Assembly: GCF_947259555.1 (NCBI RefSeq)
Contig: NZ_CAMYMD010000067.1
Coordinates: 23,219 to 87,218, forward strand
DNA length: 64,000 nucleotides
Origin: an uncultured Roseovarius sp.
Lineage (GTDB): Bacteria; Pseudomonadota; Alphaproteobacteria; Rhodobacterales; Rhodobacteraceae
Reading direction: 5' to 3'
Shown here piece after piece: positions 26,740 to 36,556 of the stretch. The translations under genes were made by a program, and so were the position numbers. Each line of letters begins with the position of its first letter. Within the stretch, counting starts at the first letter, position 1. The notes under the pieces were generated by a model. It did no database searches. It was not told where the DNA came from and worked only from the letters and a program-made list of their open reading frames with translations.

Positions 26740-27168
26740 ATGCGCATTAGATATTTGCACACGATGGTCAGGGTAAAGGACCTTGAAGCGACAATGCGGT
26801 TCTTTGGCCTGCTGGGGCTCAAGGAAACGCGCCGTTGGGACAACGATGGAGGGCGTTTCACACTTGTCTTCATGGCACCCGAAGGGCAAGAAGAATGCCC
26901 GGTCGAGCTGACCTATAATTGGGATGGCGACGAGGGGCTGCCGTCGGATAGCCGTCACTTCGGGCACCTGGCCTATTCTGTCGGCGATATCTACGAGATG
27001 TGCCAGCATCTTATGGATAATGGTGTGGAAATCAATCGCCCGCCGCGAGAAGGGCGGATGGCGTTTGTGCGCAGCCCCGACAATATTTCGGTGGAACTGT
27101 TACAAGAGGGGGAGGCCCTTGCGCCCAAGGAACCATGGACGAGTATGGAGAATATCGGCCATTGGTGA
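26740..27168 (+). CDS. gloA: Lactoylglutathione lyase (glyoxalase I)
   Basis: Isomerises the methylglyoxal-glutathione hemithioacetal to S-lactoylglutathione. The vicinal oxygen chelate fold is clear: YLHTMVRVKDLEATMRFF (metal His 6), the Glu in VELTYNW, SRHFGHLAYSVGD (second His) and the Glu in NISVELLQEG. The ATG at 26740 lies nine bases after GGAGGA, while the earlier ATG at 26731 touches it, so the later start is chosen. Length 142 residues. The DUF1194 gene starts inside its 3' end. Confidence 0.92.
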   Translation: MRIRYLHTMVRVKDLEATMRFFGLLGLKETRRWDNDGGRFTLVFMAPEGQEECPVELTYNWDGDEGLPSDSRHFGHLAYSVGDIYEMCQHLMDNGVEINRPPREGRMAFVRSPDNISVELLQEGEALAPKEPWTSMENIGHW

Positions 27169-27863
27169 GGCTCGCGGCGGCATTGTTGATCGCGGTTGCA
27201 GCCTCCCCGGCGCAGGCGGCCTGCCGCCTCGCGCTGGTACTGGCGCTTGATGTCTCGTCCTCTGTGGACGACGAGGAATACGCGCTGCAACGGGTCGGGT
27301 TGGCCGCTGCGCTCGACGCGCCCGAAATCCGGCATGCCGTACTGCAAGGTGGGCAGGGCGATGTCGCGTTGGCGGTCTATGAATGGAGTGGCCGCTTTCA
27401 GGAAAAGCGGCATCTGGATTGGAGCGTCCTGCGCTCTGATGGGGATATCGACCGCGCGGTCGCGGTGCTTGCGGAGATGGAGCGTTCGACCTCGGATTAC
27501 CCTACGGCGCTTGGCTCGGCATTGGGGTATGGGGCGCAAGTGTTGACGCAGGCGCCTGCCTGTGACCGGCGGGTGATTGACGTCTCGGGTGACGGGATCA
27601 ACAATGAGGGGTTCGCGCCGGCGCTGGCCTACAGGCACTTTCCCTTTGATGGCGTCACCGTCAACGGGCTTGTGATTCTCGGGCATGATGCCGAGGTGGT
27701 CGCGCATTACCGGCGCGAGGTTCTGCGCGGCCCTGGAGCGTTCTTGGAGGTTGCGCAGGGTTTTGAAGATTTCCAAGAGGCGATGGCGCGCAAGCTATTT
27801 CGTGAAATCAGCGATATCCAGTTGGGTGCGCTTGCACCATCCGAGGCGGCGCCACGTCAGTAA
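27135..27863 (+). CDS. DUF1194 protein, von Willebrand factor A-like, exported
   Basis: A 242-residue protein with a signal peptide (RLAAALLIAVAASPAQAA) and a VWA-like fold. The metal-site motif DVSSSVDDEEY (D-x-S-x-S) is intact, and VIDVSGDGINNEG is the second conserved block of DUF1194. Such proteins probably mediate metal-dependent binding in the periplasm. Start uncertain: ATG at 27135 overlaps gloA by 34 bases with AAGGA nearby, whereas GTG at 27165 overlaps its stop (GTGA) and gives a more standard signal peptide. The 3' end overlaps the convergent MarR gene by seven bases. Confidence 0.8.
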   Translation: MDEYGEYRPLVRLAAALLIAVAASPAQAACRLALVLALDVSSSVDDEEYALQRVGLAAALDAPEIRHAVLQGGQGDVALAVYEWSGRFQEKRHLDWSVLRSDGDIDRAVAVLAEMERSTSDYPTALGSALGYGAQVLTQAPACDRRVIDVSGDGINNEGFAPALAYRHFPFDGVTVNGLVILGHDAEVVAHYRREVLRGPGAFLEVAQGFEDFQEAMARKLFREISDIQLGALAPSEAAPRQ

Positions 27864-28357
27864 ATATAGCGGATCTGATCCGCCCAGTATCTTTCGACCC
27901 GGCGCAACGACGCCGTGATCTGATCTATGCCATCTGGTCCCAGAACTCCGCGCCCCTTCAACCCTTCGGCATGACGCGCGAAGAGACCTGCGACGACATC
28001 CCGAATGTGGCGGCCCTTCTCGGTCAGTCGTACCCGAACGGATCGGCGATCCACTTCGCAGCGTTGATGGTGCATATAGCCCATTTCGACCAGTTTCTTG
28101 AGGTTGTAACTGACGTTGCTGCCTTGATAGTAGCCACGCGTCTTGAGCTCACCTGCGGTGACCTCGTTATCGCCAATATTGAACAGCAAGAGCGCCTGTA
28201 CCGCGTTGATCTCGAGCACGCCCACGCGCTCGAATTCGTCCTTGATCACATCAAGCAAGAGCCGATGTAACCGTTCGACCAATGACAGCGCGTCCAAATA
28301 GCCACTTATGAAGCCATCATTGACAGGCGGCGTGTTCCGGGGGCTGTGAAAACTCAT
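27857..28357 (-). CDS. MarR-family winged-helix transcriptional regulator
   Basis: A 166-residue regulator. The winged helix is visible as EINAVQALLLFNIGDNEVTAGELKTRGYYQGSNVSYNLKKLVEMGYMHHQRCEVDRRSVRVRLTEKG, with the recognition helix around SNVSYNLKKL and the wing around CEVDRRSVRV. The sequence resembles LdtR-type regulators of alphaproteobacteria, an impression only. The start at 28357 is preceded by GGAGACGG. It lies alone between DUF1194 and sdhE; target genes unknown. Confidence 0.85.
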   Translation of the reverse strand: MSFHSPRNTPPVNDGFISGYLDALSLVERLHRLLLDVIKDEFERVGVLEINAVQALLLFNIGDNEVTAGELKTRGYYQGSNVSYNLKKLVEMGYMHHQRCEVDRRSVRVRLTEKGRHIRDVVAGLFARHAEGLKGRGVLGPDGIDQITASLRRVERYWADQIRYIY

Positions 28358-28447
28358 GTCCGTCTCCGTGCGATACTGCTCGCAGCCGAACCTGAGCGAC
28401 AAACCCGAACATTAGGTAAACCCTGACGAAATCCCCTAAAATACGCA

Positions 28448-28732
28448 CTAGTTTTCGCCGTGTGCTCGCTCGGTGATCTCGGCGATGAGCGCGACGAAAT
28501 TGGAAGGTGGGGCCGTTTGGCCCGTCACCCATTGATAGAGATCCTGATCGTTTTCGCACAGCAACGCGTCAAACCGATCAAGTGCTTCGTTGTCCATAGA
28601 GGCAAGCCGCGCATCGGCAAAGCGGGTCAGGATGATGTCCATCTCCTTGATGCCCCGGCGCATCGCCCGCATATGCAAGCGCTTCACGCGATGCGCATGC
28701 GGCTCATGTGCCGCGCCAGGTGCCTCATTCAC
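28448..28732 (-). CDS. sdhE: FAD assembly factor SdhE
   Basis: A 94-residue protein that helps attach FAD covalently to SdhA of succinate dehydrogenase. The RGxxE motif is present in MRRGIKEMDIILTRFAD, followed by the LL-CENDQDLYQWVTG block typical of the family (formerly YgfY/Sdh5). GTG at 28732 is the likely start because the conserved KRL-MRAMRRG region begins 16 residues in; it overlaps the XRE gene end, suggesting one transcript. The sdh operon itself is not in the window. Confidence 0.9.
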   Translation of the reverse strand: MNEAPGAAHEPHAHRVKRLHMRAMRRGIKEMDIILTRFADARLASMDNEALDRFDALLCENDQDLYQWVTGQTAPPSNFVALIAEITERAHGEN

Positions 28733-29126
28733 CGGCTTCTTCCCGAAGCTTGGCGCGCAGGGTCTTCTCCAGACGCGCGAGACGGTCTGTAGACCGTGTC
28801 AACTGTGTGCGGATATCGCGAATTTCTGTCAGCATTTCAGTGACATCAGGAGATAATTCCCCAGCCTCGGGTGCGCCCGGCCCTTCACCCTCGCCGGAGA
28901 GCAGCCACAAGAGCGAGACATTAAGAAGCCCCGCCATCATCGACAACTTGTTCGCGCGGGGCTCTGAAAGGTCGTCTTCCCAGGCCTTGAGCGTCTTCAG
29001 CTTTACGCCGAGGCGCTTGGCAAGGTCGCCTTGCGTCATGCCCGAGCGTTCGCGGGCACCCGCCACGCGGTCGCCGAAGGTGGTGGCATCGGGGTCAAAC
29101 CAGCTTTCATTGGTGTCTGTTGTCAT
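28725..29126 (-). CDS. XRE-family helix-turn-helix regulator
   Basis: A 133-residue protein with an N-terminal HTH (about 15-72; FGDRVAGARERSGMTQGDLAKRLGVKLKTLKAWEDDLSEPRANKLSMMAGLLNVS) and a C-terminal coiled-coil-like tail (TEMLTEIRDIRTQLTRSTDRLARLEKTLRAKL) probably for oligomerisation. The ATG at 29126 follows AAAGGGATGAG. It is divergent from aspartate aminotransferase, and its end overlaps sdhE. No phage context surrounds it, so it is likely a chromosomal regulator. Confidence 0.85.
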   Translation of the reverse strand: MTTDTNESWFDPDATTFGDRVAGARERSGMTQGDLAKRLGVKLKTLKAWEDDLSEPRANKLSMMAGLLNVSLLWLLSGEGEGPGAPEAGELSPDVTEMLTEIRDIRTQLTRSTDRLARLEKTLRAKLREEAGE

Positions 29127-29178
29127 CTCATCCCTTTCCGGCGATCGTCCTTGATCAACCTTTGGCGGCAACTTATGA

Positions 29179-30414
<1,236 letters not shown>

Positions 30415-30422
30415 GAACAAAC

Positions 30423-30827
30423 ATGGCGGGCGATCTCCCCGATTATTACTTCAGGGTGCGCGAGAACGGGGCCTTCGTGTTCCGGGTCGATACCGAGAAC
30501 CGGCAGCGCCGCATAGACATGGACCAGATCGCCGTCGTCAACATTCGCAAGTCCGAGATCAAGCCGCATGGCGACCGCGAGTTGAGCGAGGCGGATATCG
30601 CCGCGATCACCGAATGGATGACCGAGCGGCAGACGATCCTCGAGCATCGAGATATCGACGATATCCTGCGGGCGGTGGATTATCTCAACACCACCACCCA
30701 TTGGGCGCAGTCGCGTGCGACCGATGAGCAGTTGGAGCAGGTGACGGATGCGCTGTTGCTGGCCATGCACGACCTGCGCACCGTGCTGGTGCGCAAGAAG
30801 GCGGACCGATTGCTGAAGGACGGGTGA
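30423..30827 (+). CDS. Conserved hypothetical protein
   Basis: A 134-residue soluble protein, eight bases after the aminotransferase stop and therefore probably co-transcribed. It has a beta-rich start (YYFRVRENGAFVFRVDTENRQRRIDMDQIAVVNIR) and helical remainder with many charged residues. I do not recognise a named domain. It appears to be of a kind conserved in this bacterial family, but I cannot support a function. Confidence 0.75.
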   Translation: MAGDLPDYYFRVRENGAFVFRVDTENRQRRIDMDQIAVVNIRKSEIKPHGDRELSEADIAAITEWMTERQTILEHRDIDDILRAVDYLNTTTHWAQSRATDEQLEQVTDALLLAMHDLRTVLVRKKADRLLKDG

Positions 30828-30845
30828 GGGGGAAGTCGCCGTGAG

Positions 30846-31010
30846 CCGCGCATCGACGGGCCGCGGTGCGGCGATCCAACGCTCGTTCGGCAGACCTTTA
30901 TCTCTGCCAAGTTGGGAAAACATTCACGCGATGCGCAGGTTGCAGCCAAATCGCCGTGCCGTCGGGGCGGCGTCATGCCGGAGGCATGCCTCTGGCATGA
31001 CGATGCGCGG
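30846..31010. repeat. MITE-like palindromic element, copy 1
   Basis: An element of 165 bases between the convergent hypothetical and MATE genes. It starts with CCGCGCATCGACGGGCC and ends in GATGCGCGG, the remnant of the matching inverted end. The first 126 bases align without gaps to copy 2 (reverse strand of 53515-53654) at about 90 % identity. Copy 1 carries an extra 30-base palindrome in its right end. Similarity continues about 30 bases beyond the right end. Confidence 0.85.
30972..31001. repeat. 30-base near-perfect palindrome nested in repeat copy 1
   Basis: The arms GTCATGCC and GGCATGAC enclose GAGGCATGCCTC, so the whole segment reads almost the same on both strands, with one mismatched pair. 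It replaces about five bases present in copy 2, so it looks like an insertion into the terminal repeat. Confidence 0.8.
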
Positions 31011-31066
31011 CGGCCTAACGGTCGCGATTCGCGCAGGGTACTTTATTCAGAAGCCGTTATTCCCCG

Positions 31067-32422
31067 TCACGCCGCCACGCCGCGCGCCGACCAGCCCCAG
31101 AAGCGCAACAGCATGAACACCCCCGCCAGTGCCAGCCCGGCCGCGAGGCCAAGCCAGATGCCCGCCCCGCCATAGCCGAGGGTAAAGCCCAGCACGTAGC
31201 TCACCGGCACGCCGACGGCCCAGTAACTCAGCGCCGCGATCACCATCGGCACGCGGGTATCCTGCACCCCGCGCAAGAGGCCAAGCGCCATGACCTGCGC
31301 CGCATCGACCAGCTGAAACAGCGCCGCCGCCGCCAACAGCCCGCGCCCGATCTCGATCACCGCCGCGCGGTCCGGGTCGTCGGGGTCCAGAAACAGGCTG
31401 ATCATCGCGTCGGGCAGAGCCAGAAACAGCGTCATCGTCACCAGCGCCACCGCCCCCGACAGCCCCAGCACCACCCGTGCCCCGTCGCGCAAGCCCTGCC
31501 CGTCGCCGCGTCCGTAAGCCTGCCCGGCGCGCACCGTGGCGGCATTCGACAGGCCGACATGCACCATGAACACCACCGATGTCACCTGCAGCGCGATGCC
31601 ATGCGCGGCCAGTGGCAGCGTGCCCAGCCAGCCCATCATCACAGAGGCGGCGGCGAAAAGCCCGACCTCCGCGAGATTGGTGATACCGATGGGCCAGCCA
31701 AGGCGGAAGACGCTTGTCAGCGCCTCCCAGTCAGGCCGCCATAGGCGGGTGAAAAGCGCGTGTTCGGGGGCCACGAGGCGCACATAGAGCATGAGCGCCA
31801 GAAGGGAGCCGATATGCACCGTGAGCGAGGCGATGGTCGCCCCGCGCACGCCGAGTTCGGGAAAGCCCAGATTGCCGAAGATCAACAGGTAGTTGACCAC
31901 GATGTTCATCGCCACCGCCGCCAGAGTGATCCACAGCACCACCGCCGTGCGCTCGAGCGCCGCGAGATAGGATTTCAGGACCATCACCATCAGCGCTGGC
32001 AGGATGCCCCAACCGGCGATGATCAGGTAATCGGCGGCCAGCGCCGATGTGGACGGGGCCTGCCCCAGCAGGCCGAACACCGTCTCGGAGCCCAGCATCA
32101 GCGGCAGGGTGACAAGGCCGAACAGCACCGACACCCAAAGCCCCATGCGGGTGATGCGCCGCACCTGCGCGCCTTCGCCGCTCGCCTCAGCGGAGGCGAC
32201 CATCGGCATCACCGCCCAGGCAAAGCCCGAGCCCATGATGAAGAGTACGAAAAACATCGTGCCGCCCAGCACCTCGGCGGCCAGCGCCTCGACCGAATAC
32301 CAGCCGAGCATGAGCGCATCGGTCAGGGTGATGGCGAATTGCGCCACGTGGCTGCCGACGAGCGGCAGGCCAAGCCCCATCACGGCGCGGGCGTGCTGGC
32401 GGTATGAAAGACGCGGTTGCAT
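31067..32422 (-). CDS. MATE family efflux transporter
   Basis: A 451-residue membrane protein with about twelve hydrophobic segments in two related halves (GLGLPLVGSHVAQFAITLTDALMLGW; later RLGWPIGITNLAEVGLFAAASVMMGWLG). This internal duplication and the opening helix are characteristic of MATE/NorM proteins, which export cationic compounds in exchange for H+ or Na+. The ATG at 32422 is chosen over a frame extension to 32458; no strong ribosome-binding site is visible. Substrates unknown. Confidence 0.9.
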   Translation of the reverse strand: MQPRLSYRQHARAVMGLGLPLVGSHVAQFAITLTDALMLGWYSVEALAAEVLGGTMFFVLFIMGSGFAWAVMPMVASAEASGEGAQVRRITRMGLWVSVLFGLVTLPLMLGSETVFGLLGQAPSTSALAADYLIIAGWGILPALMVMVLKSYLAALERTAVVLWITLAAVAMNIVVNYLLIFGNLGFPELGVRGATIASLTVHIGSLLALMLYVRLVAPEHALFTRLWRPDWEALTSVFRLGWPIGITNLAEVGLFAAASVMMGWLGTLPLAAHGIALQVTSVVFMVHVGLSNAATVRAGQAYGRGDGQGLRDGARVVLGLSGAVALVTMTLFLALPDAMISLFLDPDDPDRAAVIEIGRGLLAAAALFQLVDAAQVMALGLLRGVQDTRVPMVIAALSYWAVGVPVSYVLGFTLGYGGAGIWLGLAAGLALAGVFMLLRFWGWSARGVAA

Positions 32423-32464
32423 GGAATTGGCGTTAGCCGGGGCGGTCCTCGCGCGCAAGCCCCG

Positions 32465-33361
32465 TCAGAGCACCGCCAGCATGAGTTGCAGCGACAGCGC
32501 CGCAATCACCACACCCGCCGCAAGCTCCAGCAGTGGCAGCGCGCGGGCAAGGCCGCCCGCCTGACCGGTGGTGAGCCGCGCCAACGCCCCCTCGCGCAGC
32601 GTGACCGAGGCCAGCGCCACCGCAAGCGTCACGCTGGCGGTGCCCAATCCCATGGCGAAGGTGCCGAGGATGCCCGCCATCTCCAGCCCCATGCGCCATG
32701 TCAGGATCAGCAGGAACAGCGCCCCGGTGCAGGGCCGGATTGCCACGGCGGCAATCAGCGCCAGCGCATCGCGCCAGCCGGTGACCGATGCCGCCTCGTG
32801 CGCCGTGGGTCCATGTTTGTGCCCGCAACTGGAACAGGTGCCGTCGTGGGTGTGATTGACCGACCGTGCAGTGCGCAGTCTCCGCAACCCGCGCAGCGCG
32901 AGCCATGCGCCCACAGCCGCGATGGCGGCATAGCTGGCGGGGGCCATGATATCCTCGGCCAGCCCGGTCATGCGCTGCCGCGTCAGATCAAAGAGGAAGA
33001 CGCTGGCATAAACCAAAACCACCGCCGATGCCGCCTGCGCCAGGCTCGAGGCGAGCGCCAGCCTCGACAGGCGCAGCGCGCTCACGCGCGCGGCCATGCC
33101 ATAGCCGCCGATCAACAGCTTGCCATGCCCCGGGCCGGCGGCGTGGAAAAAGCCATAGGCGAAGCACAGCGCCATGAGGCCGGTCAGAGCCCCCGGATCG
33201 CCCGCCCGCAGGCTGCGCAACAGCCGCGCCATTGCCTGCTGCGTCTCGGCCTGCCCGGCATTGGCCCAGGCTGACACCGCACCGGCCCCGCCGAACCCCC
33301 AAAGCCAGACTACCAGAGCCAGCAGACAAAGGGCCGCAAAGCTCAGGACGGGGCGGCGCAT
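32465..33361 (-). CDS. NicO/RcnA-family nickel/cobalt-type transporter (ZevB-like)
   Basis: A 298-residue inner-membrane protein with about six segments. [15 protein letters not shown] is the family metal motif, and a loop near residues 168-187 is His/Cys-rich ([16 protein letters not shown]). The second conserved block is [14 protein letters not shown]. Its start overlaps the end of the DUF1007 gene by 19 bases. The DUF1007-NicO pair corresponds to the ZevAB arrangement linked to zinc uptake in Haemophilus, so zinc is an alternative to nickel or cobalt. Confidence 0.85.
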   Translation of the reverse strand: MRRPVLSFAALCLLALVVWLWGFGGAGAVSAWANAGQAETQQAMARLLRSLRAGDPGALTGLMALCFAYGFFHAAGPGHGKLLIGGYGMAARVSALRLSRLALASSLAQAASAVVLVYASVFLFDLTRQRMTGLAEDIMAPASYAAIAAVGAWLALRGLRRLRTARSVNHTHDGTCSSCGHKHGPTAHEAASVTGWRDALALIAAVAIRPCTGALFLLILTWRMGLEMAGILGTFAMGLGTASVTLAVALASVTLREGALARLTTGQAGGLARALPLLELAAGVVIAALSLQLMLAVL

Positions 33362-33987
33362 GACAGAACCATCGCCTGCGAAAAGAGATTGCCGACCTCG
33401 ACGCCCTCATATTGCTCTTCGGCGCTGAGCTGGCCCAGCAGCTCGCGGAAGGCGCGTTGCGAGGCGTCCAGATCCGGCTCGCGGATCGTGTAGCTGCACC
33501 CCTTCGGCAGGCCGATCGGGCCGGTCAGCGTGTGCTCCACATAATAGGTCGGATCATAGGCCGCGACCTTGAGCCCATCGCCCGGTACCGGGTCAAACGT
33601 GCGCTCATGCGTGGCGACAATGCGGCCCTCCTCCAGCGCGATTCCAGTCGGCACCGGATGATCGAGCGCAACCTTGTCATCGCCGTGATGCATATAGAGA
33701 TCGCCCTCGAACCCCTCGGGCCATTCCACCAGATCAAACCCCTTGAGCTGCGCCAGTTCGTCATCCGTCAGCACCCCGTCGCCATCGGCGTCGAGCCCCA
33801 TGTCGCTGAGAATGAGCAATGAGAAGAAATCGTCATAGGTCCACGTCACCTCGACGCGGGAGAGATTACCCTGATCGTCGCCGGTAAACTCCAGCGCCAC
33901 ATCGACAAAGACATGCGGATGCGCGGCAAGATTGCCGACGGGCAGGCAGAGGCAAAAGGCAAGCGCGGTGCTACGGGTCCGGATCAT
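33343..33987 (-). CDS. DUF1007 family exported protein (ZevA-like)
   Basis: A 214-residue periplasmic protein. The signal peptide ([17 protein letters not shown]) precedes AHPHVFVD, the typical His-containing mature start of DUF1007. An EF-hand-like [13 protein letters not shown] lies near residues 67-79. ATG at 33987 is chosen over a frame extension to 34050. It is the upstream partner of the NicO-type transporter with overlapping ends, so it probably helps deliver or sense the transported metal. I saw no clear Zur box upstream. Confidence 0.85.
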   Translation of the reverse strand: MIRTRSTALAFCLCLPVGNLAAHPHVFVDVALEFTGDDQGNLSRVEVTWTYDDFFSLLILSDMGLDADGDGVLTDDELAQLKGFDLVEWPEGFEGDLYMHHGDDKVALDHPVPTGIALEEGRIVATHERTFDPVPGDGLKVAAYDPTYYVEHTLTGPIGLPKGCSYTIREPDLDASQRAFRELLGQLSAEEQYEGVEVGNLFSQAMVLSCAAPS

Positions 33988-34060
33988 GGGCGCATGATTA
34001 CGCAGGTCACGGCATACGGGCAAGCGCGCAAGCCACACCCGCGCCCGCAATGCGCGAAAA

Positions 34061-34978
34061 TCAGCGCGGCCTGCGATCGTCGGGATGCAGCGACTTGCCC
34101 AGGATATGATCGCTCTTGTGCAGCACGTGCTGCGCGGTCGAAACGATCAGCGGATCAGGCGCGCGGGCGATCTTGACGTCCTTGTCTGGATAATCCAGCG
34201 AACTCAGAAAATGCTGCATGCAGTTGAGACGCGCGCGCTTCTTGTCGTCGGATTTCACCACCGTCCAAGGGGCATCGGCGGTGTCGGTGTAGAAAAACAT
34301 CGCCTCCTTGGCCTCGGTGTAGTCCTCCCATTTGTCAAGGCTGGCGCGGTCAATCGGGCTCAGCTTCCAATGCTTCAGCGGATCGGTCTCGCGGCTGGCA
34401 AATCGGGCACGCTGCTCGCCTTGGCTGACCGAGAACCAGTACTTGTAGAGGCGGATACCCGACCGGACCAGCATGCGCTCCCACTCGGGTGTCTGGCGCA
34501 TGAATTCGAGATATTCCCACGGCTCGCAAAAGCCCATCACGCGCTCGACCCCGGCGCGATTGTACCATGAGCGATCATAGAGCACGATCTCCCCTGAGGT
34601 CGGCAGGTGCTCGACATAGCGCTGGAAATACCACTGGCCCTTTTCCTGCTCGGTGGGCTTGTTCAGCGCCACGACCCGAGCGGTCCTCGGGTTTAGATGC
34701 TCAGTGAAGCGCTTGATCGTGCCACCCTTGCCAGCGGCGTCACGCCCTTCAAAAAGCAGCACAAATTTCTCGCCGCTCTCCTGCGCCCAGAGCTGCACCT
34801 TGAGCAATTCAGCTTGAAGTTTGGCCTTTTGCGCCTCGTAGCTGCGACGACTGATCTTGGTTTCATAGGGATATTCACCCGTCTCGAAGGCGCGGCGCAG
34901 CGTCGCTTTTTCAAGGTTCCTTGTTGTGTTCTGCGCTGTGGGGGGCGTCGCTTGTGCGGCGTCGGGTGTCTCTGTCAA
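34061..34978 (-). CDS. ppk2: Polyphosphate kinase 2
   Basis: A 305-residue PPK2 that transfers phosphate between polyphosphate and nucleotides. Walker A is GRDAAGKGG, the lid and Walker B region is LYDRSWYNRAGVERVMGF, and KLSPIDRASLDKWEDYTEAKEAMF is the conserved C-terminal segment. The first 25 residues are a Thr/Ala-rich tail outside the core. Direction (GTP or ATP synthesis) cannot be determined. It is divergent from the RsmB-type gene across a 307-base gap. Confidence 0.93.
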   Translation of the reverse strand: MTETPDAAQATPPTAQNTTRNLEKATLRRAFETGEYPYETKISRRSYEAQKAKLQAELLKVQLWAQESGEKFVLLFEGRDAAGKGGTIKRFTEHLNPRTARVVALNKPTEQEKGQWYFQRYVEHLPTSGEIVLYDRSWYNRAGVERVMGFCEPWEYLEFMRQTPEWERMLVRSGIRLYKYWFSVSQGEQRARFASRETDPLKHWKLSPIDRASLDKWEDYTEAKEAMFFYTDTADAPWTVVKSDDKKRARLNCMQHFLSSLDYPDKDVKIARAPDPLIVSTAQHVLHKSDHILGKSLHPDDRRPR

Positions 34979-35285
34979 TTGGCTGTTCCTTGGTGTTCTG
35001 GATTGATGACGCCAAGGTTACACTTTTTCGAAGCAGGCCGCCTTGATGCGTGTCAATAGACTGTCGGACGGCTTGACCGGCCATGTGTCACCCCGCTATG
35101 GCCGACACAGTCAAACAGGCGCTGTTATTATCCTGATCGTCGAGGCCAAGCTGCTCCATTGCGCAGAGCGTGCCAAGGCAGACGTCGCAAGAATGCGGCT
35201 TCAGATTCAACAAGCTGGGGAAGTGTAGAATGTCATTTATGAAGCATAGTTTTCTGATTTTGACAGGTTTATCTCAGGTGAGAGC
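34979..35285. other. Gene-free divergent intergenic region (ppk2 / rsmB-like)
   Basis: I see no convincing gene, RNA or repeat here. It must hold promoters for both divergent genes. A 61-codon open frame (35043-35228) has no ribosome-binding site and ordinary intergenic composition. The last 60 bases are AT-rich. Confidence 0.5.
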
Positions 35286-36452
35286 ATGACTCCGGGCGCG
35301 CGCGTTGCAGCGGCGATTACGGTGCTGGAAACGACCCGCACCGGGATAGCCGCAGAGAAGGCCCTGACCAATTGGGCAAGGAGCGCCCGATACGCGGGAT
35401 CTGGCGACCGAGCGGCTGTGCGCGATCATGTTTTCTCGGTTTTGCGCCGTTGGCGGAGCTGTGCCGCACTCGGAGGCGGCGACACGGGGCGAGCCTTGCT
35501 TCTTGGCCTTCTGCGCGATCAAGAGCTTGATCCAACCGAGTTTTATACGGGCACAGGCCATGCACCGCCGGTGTTGAGCGACGCGGAACAGCAGGCGGGG
35601 GAAGCACCGGACGCCGCGTCGGCGCGGGATCTGCCGGATTGGCTTTGGCCCCGTTTCAAACAAGCACTTGGCCCGGGGGCCGAAGCCGCAGCGCAAGTGC
35701 TACGCAACCGTGCGCCCATTGTTCTGAGGGTCAATTTACGGCACTGTACCCGGGCGCAGGCGATCTCGGGCCTTGTCGATGACGGGATCATGACGCAGCC
35801 AATGGAAACGGCAAAGAGTGCCCTGCAAGTTACTGCAGGTGAGAGAAAAATTTCTAGTTCAAAACTTTTCAAATCAGGTGGTGTTGAGCTTCAGGATGCA
35901 AGCAGTCAAGCTGCGGTAGAGGCCATGGACTTGCGGGATGGCGCGCGGGTCCTTGACTATTGCGCTGGCGGTGGCGGAAAGACTCTGGCCATGGCGGCTC
36001 TTGCCGATTGCGCGTGGTTTGCACATGACATTTCTGTTCCCCGTCTCGCCGATCTTCCGCCGCGCGCGCGCCGGGCCGGGATTGACGTGGAGATCTTGGA
36101 TGGATCTGCGTTACCACGTATGGCTCCGTTCAATATGGTCTTGTGCGATGCGCCGTGTTCCGGAAGCGGAACATGGCGACGTAATCCAGAGGCCAAATGG
36201 GCGTTAACACCCGAGCGACTGCGAGAGCTTACCGAGTTGCAGCGCCAAATCCTGTCCGAAGCTGCCAGCCTCGTCGCGCCGGGAGGGCGGTTGATTTATA
36301 CAACATGCTCCATTTTAACTGAGGAAAATCAAGAATCTGTTGATCGGTTCTTATGTGATTTTCCAGCGTGGTCCAAGCTGCAATCCCGCAATTGGCCTAT
36401 CTCGGATCAGAGCGATGGTTTCTTTTTCGCAGAGCTTTCGCGATATAGTTGA
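35286..36452 (+). CDS. RsmB/NOP-family RNA methyltransferase
   Basis: A 388-residue SAM-dependent m5C methyltransferase. The N-terminal 130 residues resemble the NusB-like RNA-binding domain (AAITVLETTRTGIAAEKALTNW). The catalytic part has the SAM loop DYCAGGGGKTLAMAA, the motif IV cysteine in DAPCSGSGTWRRNPEAKW and the catalytic cysteine in TTCSIL. Target is probably 16S rRNA or a tRNA, but the family has several paralogues. The last 150 bases are strongly AT-rich (about 35-40 %), unlike the rest of the gene. Confidence 0.9.
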   Translation: MTPGARVAAAITVLETTRTGIAAEKALTNWARSARYAGSGDRAAVRDHVFSVLRRWRSCAALGGGDTGRALLLGLLRDQELDPTEFYTGTGHAPPVLSDAEQQAGEAPDAASARDLPDWLWPRFKQALGPGAEAAAQVLRNRAPIVLRVNLRHCTRAQAISGLVDDGIMTQPMETAKSALQVTAGERKISSSKLFKSGGVELQDASSQAAVEAMDLRDGARVLDYCAGGGGKTLAMAALADCAWFAHDISVPRLADLPPRARRAGIDVEILDGSALPRMAPFNMVLCDAPCSGSGTWRRNPEAKWALTPERLRELTELQRQILSEAASLVAPGGRLIYTTCSILTEENQESVDRFLCDFPAWSKLQSRNWPISDQSDGFFFAELSRYS

Positions 36453-36488
36453 TTTATCGTCAACCTTGACGGGAGTTGCCGGCGCGCA

Positions 36489-36503
36489 TTAAGCCTAGAT
36501 TAA
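36489..36503. promoter_or_regulatory. CtrA-type binding site upstream of cckA
   Basis: TTAAGCCTAGATTAA is a perfect TTAA-N7-TTAA match to the alphaproteobacterial CtrA consensus and lies 54 bases before the cckA start. About 0.1 matches are expected by chance in the window. It would place cckA under control of the regulator it activates. Confidence 0.6.
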
Positions 36504-36556
36504 GAAGTGTGTGGTCAAAAAGAGGGTGAAGGTATCGTGAGGCGAGGGCGCGCGAC

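Noticed and set aside
35043-35228. A 61-codon frame in the ppk2-rsmB gap
   Set aside because: No ribosome-binding site, no motif, and it would overlap the expected promoters.
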